Shown: positions 44,651 through 53,864 of the stretch, piece after piece
How positions within the stretch are numbered: the stretch's first letter is position 1
How the letters are laid out: every line of letters starts with the position of its first letter
NCBI RefSeq assembly: GCF_012972675.1
Contig: NZ_JABCRE010000002.1
Coordinates: 485,001-549,000 of the forward strand
Source: Pontixanthobacter rizhaonensis
Lineage (GTDB): Bacteria; Pseudomonadota; Alphaproteobacteria; Sphingomonadales; Sphingomonadaceae
Reading direction: 5' to 3'
Length of the DNA: 64,000 bases
The notes under the pieces: model-generated
Databases searched by the model: none
What the model saw: the letters and a program-made list of their open reading frames with translations, nothing else
What the model was told of the DNA's origin: nothing
Program-made: the position numbers and the translations under genes

Positions 44651-45718
44651 TTAGCGCAGCGAAGCCCAAGCCAAGGGATCGCCGCGCTTAAGATCAGTGG
44701 CGGCTTTCCGGCCCAACACTTCGGGCAGATGTTTGGGCGCCAGACCATGGCCGGGGCGGATTGAGCGGACATTTTCGCGGGTGAGTTCTTCGCCTGCTGC
44801 AACATCTTTCACGATATAGAGCGACCGGCGGAACTGGATTGATCCGCTTTCGCATCCCTGCAGATCGTAAGTTGCCTTGCCCATTGAACGCCAGGCGCGC
44901 TTGCAATCCTCAACCAGCCCGGTGAATTCTTCTGGTTCCAAGCTGAACGCGGAGTCCGGTCCGCCATCAGCGCGGCGGAAGGTGAAGTGTTTTTCCACCA
45001 CGCAGCCGCCAAGAGCGATAGATGCGACCGCAACCGCCGATCCGAAAGTGTGATCGGACAGGCCTGAAACAGTACCGAAACGTTCGCCCAAATCGGGCAC
45101 GGTGCGGACATTGGATTGCTCATCCAAGGCCGGGTATGAACTGACGCAGTGGAGCAGCACGATCTCGTCGCACCCATTGTCCCGGGCGGTCTGCACAACG
45201 TCTTCAATTTCTTGCAGGTTCGCCATCCCGGTGGAAATGATCAGCGGTTTTCCCTTCGACGCGGCGTAGGCGACCAGCGGCAAATCAACCGCTTCAAACG
45301 AAGCAATCTTATAGGCCGGGGTGCCAAGCTCCTCCAGCAAGTCTACGGCAGTTTCATCAAACGGGGAGGAAAACAGCGTTACGCCCAATTCGCGTGCCCG
45401 CCGAAACAGTGGCTCATGCCATTCAAAGGGGGTCTGCGCTTCGCCGTAAAGATCATATAATGTCCGGCCATCCCACAATCCGCCTTCCACCCGGAATTCG
45501 GGGCCGTCATGATCAATCGTGATGGTGTCAGCAGTGTAGCTTTGGATCTTGATAGCGTCAGCGCCAGTGGCCGCTGCGGCTTCGAGCAACTGGATCGCCC
45601 GTTCAAGGCTACCATTGTGGTTTCCGGACAGTTCGCAGATCACATAGGGTTCGTGATCCGGCCCAATGCGCCTGCCAGCAATACTGATTTCGGGGCTGTT
45701 TTTCGCAGCTTTTGTCAT
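44651..45718 (-). CDS. pseI: Pseudaminic acid synthase
   Basis: A 355-residue NeuB-family enzyme joining a 6-deoxy-altrose derivative with phosphoenolpyruvate to form pseudaminic acid. ICELSGNHNGSLERA, KIQSYTADTITI, LYDLYGEAQTPFEWH (typical of PseI rather than NeuB), FSSPFDETAVDLLEELGTPAYKIAS, SDHTFG, EKHFT and a C-terminal antifreeze-like SAF domain (about 290-355) are all present. It is the last gene of the minus-strand pse cluster and overlaps the WbqC gene by four bases. Confidence 0.92.
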   Translation of the reverse strand: MTKAAKNSPEISIAGRRIGPDHEPYVICELSGNHNGSLERAIQLLEAAAATGADAIKIQSYTADTITIDHDGPEFRVEGGLWDGRTLYDLYGEAQTPFEWHEPLFRRARELGVTLFSSPFDETAVDLLEELGTPAYKIASFEAVDLPLVAYAASKGKPLIISTGMANLQEIEDVVQTARDNGCDEIVLLHCVSSYPALDEQSNVRTVPDLGERFGTVSGLSDHTFGSAVAVASIALGGCVVEKHFTFRRADGGPDSAFSLEPEEFTGLVEDCKRAWRSMGKATYDLQGCESGSIQFRRSLYIVKDVAAGEELTRENVRSIRPGHGLAPKHLPEVLGRKAATDLKRGDPLAWASLR

Positions 45719-46464
45719 GCCAGTTGTTCCTTCAGCTGGGCACTGGTGAGCATGGGCCTACGCCCTGATCGGATGATGTCCAAGGCCTGCGCATAACCGC
45801 AATTCATCAGCAGATCGACAATGCTCATATGGCTAATGAATCCATCATTCAGTTGCGGATATTCTGGGTGCGCGAAATTGTGATACAGCAGCTCTACCCC
45901 CGAACCAGCAAAGGCGCCGCTTTCCTGATCGCGTTCAATATAGGCTGCGCTGCCTTGCGCGGCGAGATAGCGGTCTGCGCCCATTGCTTTGCAGATAGCG
46001 AGCAGCCGGTCATCCTTGCGGCCATCAACGCCTTTCAAAGCGGACGTTTTGTGCAGAGGGGTGGTGATGCCCATGAGGGCAGCAGTCGTGCTGATAAAGT
46101 CGATATTGAAGGCGCCGATGGTGGTATGACCCGCAGACATCAGCGTTTCCAATTGCGGGAACACCTCTGCGAAATACGGCGCCTTACCATAAGCATGCCT
46201 GATGGTAGTCAGATGGGTTTTGCGCCATTTATCGCCGCTATCAATCGCGGTGCCAACGAAGGTGGATGTGCTCGATTGACTGTGGCCGGACAGAGGCACT
46301 GTCAGGAACGTCTCACCGTTTTGGCTGACAATTCGGTTACGCACGCCCCAGCTGCGTTTCAAGACTTGTGCGTCATCCAGAAAGGCAAACTCGTCCACCA
46401 GATCGATGAGGTCGAAATAGCCTATCCACGGCAGATAGGTCGGCTGCATAATCGCGGTGATCAT
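45715..46464 (-). CDS. WbqC-family protein
   Basis: A 249-residue protein of the WbqC-like family (MQPTYLPWIGYFDLIDLVDEFAFLDDAQ ... RSWGVRNRI ... FLTVPL), found in many O-antigen and nonulosonic acid loci. Biochemistry is not established; the family may transfer an acyl or amino-acyl group to a sugar nucleotide. It overlaps both neighbours by four bases (ATGA at each end), so it is translated with the FAD-type protein and pseI. It is a candidate to decorate or replace the missing PseH step. Confidence 0.87.
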   Translation of the reverse strand: MITAIMQPTYLPWIGYFDLIDLVDEFAFLDDAQVLKRSWGVRNRIVSQNGETFLTVPLSGHSQSSTSTFVGTAIDSGDKWRKTHLTTIRHAYGKAPYFAEVFPQLETLMSAGHTTIGAFNIDFISTTAALMGITTPLHKTSALKGVDGRKDDRLLAICKAMGADRYLAAQGSAAYIERDQESGAFAGSGVELLYHNFAHPEYPQLNDGFISHMSIVDLLMNCGYAQALDIIRSGRRPMLTSAQLKEQLA

Positions 46465-47705
46465 GATGCCTTCGCCAGTTCCGGCATTTGAAACGCCTTA
46501 TTCAAATCGGCTTCCACTTCTGCAAACTTCTCACCCTTGGCGTATGCTTCCCACGCGCCCGTCACGAAACTATCACCTCTGCGGGCTTTCAGCGCGGTGC
46601 GTAATTCGCCCAATCTGTCTATCGTATCGACGGAATGGTACAACCAGCGCGGCTTGATGGTGCGGAACACTACATCACCCAAGGCAAGCTTGCCTTCAAA
46701 ACCCTCTAGCATCTGGTGAATGTCACGCGTTAGGTCTGATTGGCTTGTCTCTGCAACGCACTCTGCCGTCAGCAAGACTGTGCCTTGGCTTTCATAAATA
46801 TAGACCCGAAAACAGCTGCCTTCCGCAGTGAAATTCTGGACATAGAATGGCACTGGTCCGGCCCATTCAGCTGCGAACGTATAGGTTGCGAATTTTTTCG
46901 CCGGGGCTGCCGGGGTGTCCACACCAACGGCTTTGAATAATGGCATTGGGCTGGCGGCCCATATGATGATGTCACCCGAAGTTTCCGCGCTTAGCATCCG
47001 TTTGGGGGTCGCTAGACTGCGCTCATGAATCCGCACACCGATGGTTTCCAACGCGGTGCGGCATTGCTGGAACAAGGCTGCAAATCCGCCAACAGGAAGA
47101 CTGGCCTGAACGTTGGAAGAATAGTTCCATAGGGACCGCGGAATACCGAATAATTCGTTGGCAAGCGGGTCTGTCTTCTTTTGTTCGGCCAGCGCATCGA
47201 TGGAAACGCCGGTGGGGAAAATACGGTTGATAGCCAGCGGTACTGCCGCATTGGCGTGCAGTTCCGCTGGATCGCATCCGACGTGCCATTTGACATATCG
47301 GGCGAGGGGCGCTGCCAATGACGCGCTGTAGCATGATAGGCGGTCGGCAAGGCTGTCGCCAGAGGGCTGGGTTAAGTCGGTCGTGCCTGCCGCCAATGCC
47401 GGGCCGCCAAAATCATCAATATTGACCGGGCCGCTTGGGCTCGGACCTACCGATCCGAAGCGATTGTCGAATTCCTCAAACCGGGCGCCATGCGTTTCGA
47501 GCAGGCTGCGGATCGGATCGCCTTTCGGACCGAAATAGATGCACCCTTCGCGCATCTCTTTCCCATCGTGCAATTCTGGCAGTGCGACGCCGCCAAGCCG
47601 GTCTAAACGCTCATAAAGATCAATCTGCCGCGCCCCCAAGCGGTGCGCTTGAAAAGCTGCGAGAATACCCGTGAGGCCGCCCCCGACAATTCGGACGCGC
47701 TTCAT
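46461..47705 (-). CDS. FAD/NAD(P)-binding oxidoreductase-like protein in the pse locus
   Basis: Start at ATG 47705 (MKRVRIVGGGLTG), 414 residues. The N-terminal Rossmann motif VGGGLTGILAAFQAHRLG and YERLDRLGG bind a dinucleotide, as in UDP-galactopyranose mutase or amine-oxidase-like proteins. REGCIYFGPKGDPIRSLLETHG and a later beta-rich half (PFYVQNFTAEGSCFRVYIYE) suggest a substrate domain. The substrate is unknown; a role in altering the nonulosonic acid or a linked sugar is inferred only from co-translation with wbqC and pseI. Upstream lies a 140-base gap that may hold a promoter. Confidence 0.8.
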   Translation of the reverse strand: MKRVRIVGGGLTGILAAFQAHRLGARQIDLYERLDRLGGVALPELHDGKEMREGCIYFGPKGDPIRSLLETHGARFEEFDNRFGSVGPSPSGPVNIDDFGGPALAAGTTDLTQPSGDSLADRLSCYSASLAAPLARYVKWHVGCDPAELHANAAVPLAINRIFPTGVSIDALAEQKKTDPLANELFGIPRSLWNYSSNVQASLPVGGFAALFQQCRTALETIGVRIHERSLATPKRMLSAETSGDIIIWAASPMPLFKAVGVDTPAAPAKKFATYTFAAEWAGPVPFYVQNFTAEGSCFRVYIYESQGTVLLTAECVAETSQSDLTRDIHQMLEGFEGKLALGDVVFRTIKPRWLYHSVDTIDRLGELRTALKARRGDSFVTGAWEAYAKGEKFAEVEADLNKAFQMPELAKAS

Positions 47706-47845
47706 GATCTGATCTCGCCAGAACATCCGAAGATGATCGGATCAGGGACGCTAGGAATGGCTGTGTCGGCACGCATGGCGAACGGGTTAAGGCGAAGGTG
47801 TAGACAATTCGTTAACTATGTTTGCCCGCCGAAAACCTGTCGTAT

Positions 47846-48514
47846 CTAGCCGGGGATATTGAGCGGGCGCGGCTCTGTATCGGCGCGGTGGACATAGAGC
47901 GTAAATTCAAACGGTATAGCGCCTGGCCGGACCGAATAATCGTGGCGCAAAGTCACAAGCGGCGACAAGTTTTCCTTGCAAAACCGGAAGGCGTGCAGCG
48001 GATCTTCATAATAGAGACCTTCATCGAAATAATCGACAAACCGGCTCAGCATATTGAATGCATATCCAGTTTTCGCCTGTGCCATCAACCGGCGGGAGAC
48101 CGCTTCAAAAAAGCCGCGATTATCTGCCATCAAATTGTTGAAGACACCGCTTAGCAGGACGTAATCGAAGGTTTCTTCACTGGGGTTATCCAGAATGTCA
48201 CGCACTTCAAACCGACCCTCTGGATGGGCAGTGCGGGCAAATTCAATGGCTTCTGGTGAAATGTCATAGCCGACATATTCGCCGTCAAAACCGATAGTGC
48301 GTTGCAACAGGCTGAGCATCTGGCCCGTACCGCATCCGAAATCGAGTATTTTGCTATCTTTGGTAACACCGATTTCGCACAGCACTTCCATCCGCCGCTC
48401 CTGCGTTTCGCGGTCGGCATATTGCGCGCTCTCAGCGGCATCCCCGTGTTGTTTGACAAGTTCACCATAGTGCTTCGCCAAAGCGTCGATATCATCTTTA
48501 AAATTATTGCTCAT
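47846..48514 (-). CDS. SAM-dependent methyltransferase in the pse locus
   Basis: A 222-residue class I methyltransferase: motif I ILDFGCGTGQML, VGYDISPEAIEFAR, FEVRDIL and YVLLSGVFNNLM. Lies 1 base downstream of pseG on the same strand, so it is part of the same transcript. Likely O- or N-methylation of the pseudaminic acid or of the glycan that carries it. Specificity cannot be read from sequence. Confidence 0.87.
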   Translation of the reverse strand: MSNNFKDDIDALAKHYGELVKQHGDAAESAQYADRETQERRMEVLCEIGVTKDSKILDFGCGTGQMLSLLQRTIGFDGEYVGYDISPEAIEFARTAHPEGRFEVRDILDNPSEETFDYVLLSGVFNNLMADNRGFFEAVSRRLMAQAKTGYAFNMLSRFVDYFDEGLYYEDPLHAFRFCKENLSPLVTLRHDYSVRPGAIPFEFTLYVHRADTEPRPLNIPG

Positions 48515-48515
48515 T

Positions 48516-49535
48516 TCAGCGCCTCAAGGCCTCCAGAATTGCATTGGCCGCGTGTGCGGTCGGGTCTGCCACGAAAGTTTCGCGCATACGCGATCCCATC
48601 GCGTGGCGCAGGTCAAAACCTGCGATAAAAATATCCAACGCGCTCGCCAATTCTTCATCGGTCACACCATCCGCAGGCCCCAGATCGAACACCAGACCAG
48701 CCTTTGACAAGACCTTGGTTTCGCTATCTTGGCCCTCATTTTGCGCGATGGTGGCGGCAGGCACGCCCATGAAGGCGCTTTCGTATTTAATCAGGCCGCC
48801 GCCGGTAATAATAGCATCTGCCCATAGCAATTGCTGCGATAAATCAGGTTGCCGCGGTACGATGGCGCTGCCCGGGGCAAAGTTGCCCAACATATCCGCA
48901 AGCGGCGCATCGGGCTGCGCAATGGCGTGGATGCACAGGTGCGAATGATGCTTCTGTAATATTTGCACAAGGCGCGTAGCAATATTCTTGGGGTCAGCCC
49001 CGCCAATAGCGATCAGCAGATTACCAATTGGTCCCCCGCGATCTCGCTCAATACTGCGAGCGCGCATATCCACCAGTCGGCGGCGGGCAGGGAGGTAGGC
49101 CGGACCGAGCAGCTTTGTGGGCCCTTCTGGATAGGCGAACGAACTGGCTTCCCAAGTGAAGTTTAGGACAACATCGCAGGGGTATTCTTCCAACGCGCAG
49201 AAATCATCAATCACGACCGTGGCTTGGCCCAGTGACTTGAGACTGGCGAGGTAATGATGGTCGGCGCGGTAGCTGTCGATCACCACAAAGTCTGCCGATT
49301 GACTGCCGGTGATGGCGGGATGTTCTTGATCTGCCGTGTCGGTATTTACCGGTTGGCCGAGATTGGCGAACTCAAAACCGGCGGCAGTGATGTGTTCCTG
49401 TGCAGCTTCGTTGAACTGCCCTGCAAAAATGCTGATGACGCCGGATAGGCGCAGTGCCTCCGCCAAGGCGATACAGCGGCTTAAGTGCCCGAAGCCGATC
49501 GTGTCCGCCGCATCGCAGCGGAACAACGCGTTCAC
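48516..49535 (-). CDS. pseG: UDP-2,4-diacetamido-2,4,6-trideoxy-L-altropyranose hydrolase
   Basis: A 339-residue GT-B-like hydrolase that releases UDP to give the free sugar used by PseI. It starts at GTG (49535), overlapping the pseF stop by four bases (GTGA), with AAAGGCG upstream; the frame from 49691 is not needed. ALFRCDAADTIGFGHLSRC holds the catalytic His of the PseG family, and PDLSQQLLWADAIITGGGL is the UDP-binding region. It normally acts after PseH, whose gene is not seen here. Confidence 0.9.
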   Translation of the reverse strand: MNALFRCDAADTIGFGHLSRCIALAEALRLSGVISIFAGQFNEAAQEHITAAGFEFANLGQPVNTDTADQEHPAITGSQSADFVVIDSYRADHHYLASLKSLGQATVVIDDFCALEEYPCDVVLNFTWEASSFAYPEGPTKLLGPAYLPARRRLVDMRARSIERDRGGPIGNLLIAIGGADPKNIATRLVQILQKHHSHLCIHAIAQPDAPLADMLGNFAPGSAIVPRQPDLSQQLLWADAIITGGGLIKYESAFMGVPAATIAQNEGQDSETKVLSKAGLVFDLGPADGVTDEELASALDIFIAGFDLRHAMGSRMRETFVADPTAHAANAILEALRR

Positions 49536-50224
49536 TGATCGCCTTTCAAATTGGCAGCGAATATTCGTTCTGCCATTGTCCAGTCTTCGGGCCGGTCGAT
49601 ATCCAGCGCGCGCCATTCCGGCAGCTCGATAAAGCGCGTGCGCGGACCGAAGAAGGGGCGTTGTTCCAGCCACGCCTCGCGTGTTCCCCAATAAAATTGT
49701 CCGGAATCGTGAAAGACTGGCGGCAAGTCCTGCGTGCGGGTCGTTTCATGTTCCGGCTGAAGGAATTCGGGACTACCGTCAGGCGCGCTGACAAAACCGC
49801 GCTGCGGGGGATGCCCATAGCGCACCGCCGGAAAGGCAAAGTCGCAATCCTCAGAAAGCAACCCGGCAGATTCTGATATATCCCCTGCCGACACAAATGC
49901 TGCGGTGGCATAGATGCAGCACGCGGCCTCAACCGGCCAACCCGCATCGATCGCCCATGACAGGGCGTGGGTTACCACGTCCGTGGTTCCGGCATAGTCA
50001 TCAGCGAGCTTTGCGGGCCGCATAAAGGGTGTCTCGGCGCCGGCCTGCCGTGCGACTTCAGCGATTTCATCATCGTCGGTGGATACTATGACGTGATCAA
50101 ACACGCCGGATGCTGATGCAGCGGCAATAGGCCACGCAATCATTGGCTTGCCGCAAAACTCCCGCACGTTTTTGCGCGGGATGCGTTTGCTGCCGCCCCG
50201 TGCCGGAATGATTGCAATCCTCAT
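49532..50224 (-). CDS. pseF: Pseudaminic acid cytidylyltransferase
   Basis: A 230-residue CMP-sugar synthetase activating pseudaminic acid with CTP. Start at ATG 50224, overlapping the pseC stop (ATGA); the frame begins at 50254. IPARGGSKRIPRKNVREFCGKPMIAW is the CTP-binding motif; STDDDEIAEVA, TTDVVTHAL, CIYATAAF and ALDIDRPEDW follow, as in PseF rather than NeuA. Provides CMP-pseudaminate for transfer onto a surface glycan or flagellin. Confidence 0.92.
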   Translation of the reverse strand: MRIAIIPARGGSKRIPRKNVREFCGKPMIAWPIAAASASGVFDHVIVSTDDDEIAEVARQAGAETPFMRPAKLADDYAGTTDVVTHALSWAIDAGWPVEAACCIYATAAFVSAGDISESAGLLSEDCDFAFPAVRYGHPPQRGFVSAPDGSPEFLQPEHETTRTQDLPPVFHDSGQFYWGTREAWLEQRPFFGPRTRFIELPEWRALDIDRPEDWTMAERIFAANLKGDQ

Positions 50225-51414
50225 TCGGCAGCTCTGCCTATTGACGCTCCGCAAACTGCTTTATGCACCTCCTCAATGACTTTATGCTGCTGCTCAGCAG
50301 TCATTGTGGGGTACATTGGCAGGCTGATGGCTTCCGAATAATACGCTTCCGCATTGGGGCACAGCCCGGGTTTGAAGCCCAGATCCCGATAATATGGCTG
50401 AAGATAAACTGGGATATAATGCAGGTTCACACCAATCCCTGCACCGCGCAATTGGTCAAACACAGCCCGATGATTTTGGGCAGCATTCTGCTGGTCAATC
50501 CGGATAACATAAAGATGCCAGGCCGACGCGCTGTCTGTATGCTGATGAGGCGTCGTCACCGGTAAATCGGCAAAGGCGCGGTCATAGATCGCAGCAATCT
50601 CCCGGCGGCGATCAATAAATTCGGGCAGCCTGTCCAACTGGCTGAGGCCAAGCGCTGCATTGATGTCGGTCATGCGGTAATTGAAGCCGAGGCGGTGCTG
50701 TTCATAATACCACGGCCCGGCGTTTTCCTGCTCCAGCATATCAGCGTCACGGGTCACCCCATGACTTCTGTCGAGCCGCATTAACCGGGCGAGTTCCGGA
50801 TCGTTAGTCATCGCCATACCGCCTTCACCAGTGGTCACGATTTTAACCGGATGAAAGCTGAAAACGGTAATATCGCTATACTTGCAATTACCGACCGGCT
50901 GGGAGCGATAGGATCCGCCAATCGCATGTGATGCGTCCTCTATGATGCGCACACCATGCTTGCTGGCATGCGCATGGATCGCGCCCATGTCGCAGGATTG
51001 GCCGGTCAGATGGACCGGGATGATCACTTTTGGCAATGTGCCAGCGGCGGCAGCGCGGTCCAGTTTTTCCCCCAGGCGGACTGGGCACATATTGTAGGTG
51101 CGTTCGTCAATCTCGACAAAGTCCACATCTGCACCGCAGTATAAGGCAGCATTCGAACTGGCAACAAAGGTCAATGGACTGGTCCAGACGCTATCCCCGG
51201 GTCCCACACCAAGCGCCATGCAGGCGATGTGTAAAGCGCTGGTGGCACTGTTGGCGGCTATTCCGTATTGGGCGCCGCAACGTGCCGCCACTGCTTCCTC
51301 AAAAGCTGGAACAACCGGGCCCTGTGTCAGAAAATCAGACTTCAGCACATCGACAACGGCTGCAATATCAGCCTCAGTTACCGACTGGCGTCCATAGGGT
51401 ATGAAGTCTGTCAT
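50221..51414 (-). CDS. pseC: UDP-4-amino-4,6-dideoxy-N-acetyl-L-altrosamine transaminase
   Basis: A 397-residue DegT/AHBA-fold PLP aminotransferase that aminates the PseB product at C4. The PLP lysine is Lys191 in FSFHPVKIVTTGEGGM, with IEDASHAIGGSY supplying the phosphate/aspartate contacts. GRQSVTEADIAAVVDVLKSDFLTQGP is the typical PseC N-terminus. Its start overlaps the pseB stop by one base. Confidence 0.93.
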   Translation of the reverse strand: MTDFIPYGRQSVTEADIAAVVDVLKSDFLTQGPVVPAFEEAVAARCGAQYGIAANSATSALHIACMALGVGPGDSVWTSPLTFVASSNAALYCGADVDFVEIDERTYNMCPVRLGEKLDRAAAAGTLPKVIIPVHLTGQSCDMGAIHAHASKHGVRIIEDASHAIGGSYRSQPVGNCKYSDITVFSFHPVKIVTTGEGGMAMTNDPELARLMRLDRSHGVTRDADMLEQENAGPWYYEQHRLGFNYRMTDINAALGLSQLDRLPEFIDRRREIAAIYDRAFADLPVTTPHQHTDSASAWHLYVIRIDQQNAAQNHRAVFDQLRGAGIGVNLHYIPVYLQPYYRDLGFKPGLCPNAEAYYSEAISLPMYPTMTAEQQHKVIEEVHKAVCGASIGRAAE

Positions 51415-52424
51415 TACACCGTGTGCGTCGGATCGACATGGTCGCGGATAGACTGGCGGATTTGCTCAACCGTCAGGAAGTCAGGATTGGTCCCGCTATT
51501 GTAAGAGAAACCCGGTTCCACCCGTGTCCCGCCGCGCTTTGCCAAAAGATCATCAGCCATATTTTCTGCTGTGGTCGGCAGGATCGCGTAATAGGGGCCA
51601 AGATCAATGGTGTTGAGGCTGTCACTGGTGGTAATCATTTCCTCATGGATTTTCTCACCGGGACGGATACCGACAATTTCCTGTTTGCATTCAGGCGCAA
51701 TGGCTTCTGCAAGGTCAGTGATCAAATAGCTGGCGATCTTTGGGACAAAGATTTCACCGCCTTGTGCATTCTCCAATGCCCAAAGCACCATATCTACGCC
51801 TTCTTGAAGCGAGATATTGAACCGGGTCATGGTGGGGTCGGTAATTGGGATTACGCCGCTTTCGCGCTGGCCCAGGAAGAATGGAACAACCGATCCTCTA
51901 CTGCCAATGACGTTGCCGTAACGGACTACCGACAGGCGCAGGTCCCGGCTACCCTTGATGTTGTTTGCAGCGGTGAACAGCTTGTCTGAGCATAGCTTGG
52001 TCGCGCCGTACAAATTGATCGGTGCGGCCGCTTTATCGGTTGATAGAGCCACAACATCGGTCACGTTGCTGTCAAAACAGGCTTCGATAACATTCTGTGC
52101 GCCCAGCACATTGGTCTTGATGCATTCAAACGGATTATATTCCGCAGCCGGCACTTGTTTGAGAGCAGCGGCATGAACAACAATATCAATCCCTTCCATC
52201 GCGCGGCGCAATCTGTCCTGATCACGGATATCGCCGATAAAATACCGCAATGCGGGATATTCTTGCGGCGAGAATTCCTGGCTCATTTCATATTGTTTCA
52301 GCTCGTCACGCGAATAGATTACCAGACGGCGGACACCCGGATATTTTGCGAGGACTGTCCGGACGAATGACCGTCCGAATGAACCGGTACCACCGGTCAC
52401 AAGAATGCTCTTATTATCCAACAA
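51414..52424 (-). CDS. pseB: UDP-N-acetylglucosamine 4,6-dehydratase (inverting)
   Basis: A 336-residue extended SDR starting the pseudaminic acid pathway from UDP-GlcNAc. GGTGSFGRSF (11-20) binds NADP, STDK (128-131) and Tyr139/Lys143 are catalytic, and ERESGVIPITDPTMTRF-like sequence closes the active site, as in PseB/FlaA1. Its start lies within the end of the flippase gene (11-base overlap), so the flippase probably heads the operon. Confidence 0.93.
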   Translation of the reverse strand: MLDNKSILVTGGTGSFGRSFVRTVLAKYPGVRRLVIYSRDELKQYEMSQEFSPQEYPALRYFIGDIRDQDRLRRAMEGIDIVVHAAALKQVPAAEYNPFECIKTNVLGAQNVIEACFDSNVTDVVALSTDKAAAPINLYGATKLCSDKLFTAANNIKGSRDLRLSVVRYGNVIGSRGSVVPFFLGQRESGVIPITDPTMTRFNISLQEGVDMVLWALENAQGGEIFVPKIASYLITDLAEAIAPECKQEIVGIRPGEKIHEEMITTSDSLNTIDLGPYYAILPTTAENMADDLLAKRGGTRVEPGFSYNSGTNPDFLTVEQIRQSIRDHVDPTHTV

Positions 52425-53703
52425 CGGATTTTGCTCCCTTTCGCAAATTTACATATTGGGTGACGATAAGCGCCCCGCTTATAAGGAATGCCGCCCCGAA
52501 TGAAACCACTGTGGCCAGCATGATACCCCGAATTCCCATGACCGGCGCCCATAGGATACTGAGCCAGATATTAAGGCCGACAGTCAGGGCGCTGCACAGC
52601 GACATCAGCTCGATCCGTTTGCTGAAGTGGAGGAATTTCATATTGTGCATGAAATAGCCCTGCAAAACGATCGCGATCATCACATATTGCAATAGCGGGA
52701 TCGCGCTGTGAAACGCCTCACCCAGCAGTATCGGTGCGAACAGAACCGCAAAGAAGTAAAAGCTCACCGCAGCAATTGCGGCCAGTATGAAGTATAGGGC
52801 CGAGACAGAAATGACTTCTTGCAAACCGTCTTCGGCGGCAACTTTCAATTTGCGGAACAGCCACGGCGTCCACGCCATCACGAAGCTGTAATTGACCATC
52901 CAGAACGCGGAAGCGAACAAGGCCGCTACGCCGTACATCGCGCTCGCTTCAACGCCCAGATAGTGGGCGGCGATCACCTTGTCTGCGGTTGCCATGGCCA
53001 TCACGACCGCCCCAGCTGGCCAATAGACCACACCAAACGAGGCGATGTTACGATAAAAAGATCGTTCGGGAATTTGCAACAGAGAGGAGAAGGTAAAGCC
53101 GAGCGAGTGGAGCGAAAACAATGTCGCAATTCCCATGCTCATCATCCGGCCAAGAACAACGCCGCGCCAGTCCCAGCCAGCCATCAGGAAGCCGACGATA
53201 AAGGTCATGCTGAGAACGGCTTGGATTACTTGAGTGGCGAGAAATGCACGCCGCCTGTTATGGAATTGTTGAAGCGTCAGAACAGTGTAGAATACTTCGT
53301 ACAGAAACGCGGCCACAACCACGGCGACGAGCCAAGCTTGCGGGAATTTTGTGGCAGAAGCCAGTAATTCGCCAAACACCAATGTCACCGCAGACACAAA
53401 TGCTGCCATCGCCAACATCACGAATAATGCCGTGTGGGTGAACTGGTCCAATTGCTTCTGGCTGAAATCGTAGAACCGCATCCGGATGGCATCTTGGGTA
53501 GTCAGACCGACAACCGGGCGCAGGAAGGTCGCGTAGGTAATGAACAACACCCAGATGCCATAGCCTGTCGGGTCCAGCATCCGTGTGAGGATCGGTGCCA
53601 GCAGAAACGGCACCAGTGCCTCGATGCTGTTGGCAAAAGCATAGAACAGGGATTGAACCGCCAGAAACTTCTTGGCGTTTAACGTGAATGCTTTCCGGAT
53701 CAT
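52414..53703 (-). CDS. Polysaccharide flippase (Wzx/MOP type)
   Basis: A 429-residue membrane protein with 12-14 predicted helices. EALVPFLLAPILTRMLDPTGYGIWVLF is the N-terminal signature of O-antigen/polysaccharide flippases. It should move lipid-linked sugar units across the inner membrane, so the glycan made here is probably an O-antigen, capsule or exopolysaccharide rather than only flagellar. Start at ATG 53703; a GTG at 53736 is also possible. It overlaps pseB by 11 bases. Confidence 0.88.
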   Translation of the reverse strand: MIRKAFTLNAKKFLAVQSLFYAFANSIEALVPFLLAPILTRMLDPTGYGIWVLFITYATFLRPVVGLTTQDAIRMRFYDFSQKQLDQFTHTALFVMLAMAAFVSAVTLVFGELLASATKFPQAWLVAVVVAAFLYEVFYTVLTLQQFHNRRRAFLATQVIQAVLSMTFIVGFLMAGWDWRGVVLGRMMSMGIATLFSLHSLGFTFSSLLQIPERSFYRNIASFGVVYWPAGAVVMAMATADKVIAAHYLGVEASAMYGVAALFASAFWMVNYSFVMAWTPWLFRKLKVAAEDGLQEVISVSALYFILAAIAAVSFYFFAVLFAPILLGEAFHSAIPLLQYVMIAIVLQGYFMHNMKFLHFSKRIELMSLCSALTVGLNIWLSILWAPVMGIRGIMLATVVSFGAAFLISGALIVTQYVNLRKGAKSVVG

Positions 53704-53864
53704 CAAACTATCATATGCCTTTGCGCTCAAAAACACCTGCCGCAGCCAGTGCTTGATAGTTTGTAAACCTAAATTGTTAACGATTACCTGAGATAACGCT
53801 GCTCAATCCTGATCGGTGACACCGGGCAGGCTTGCGATGATTGGTTGTCTTGAGGAAAATCGGC

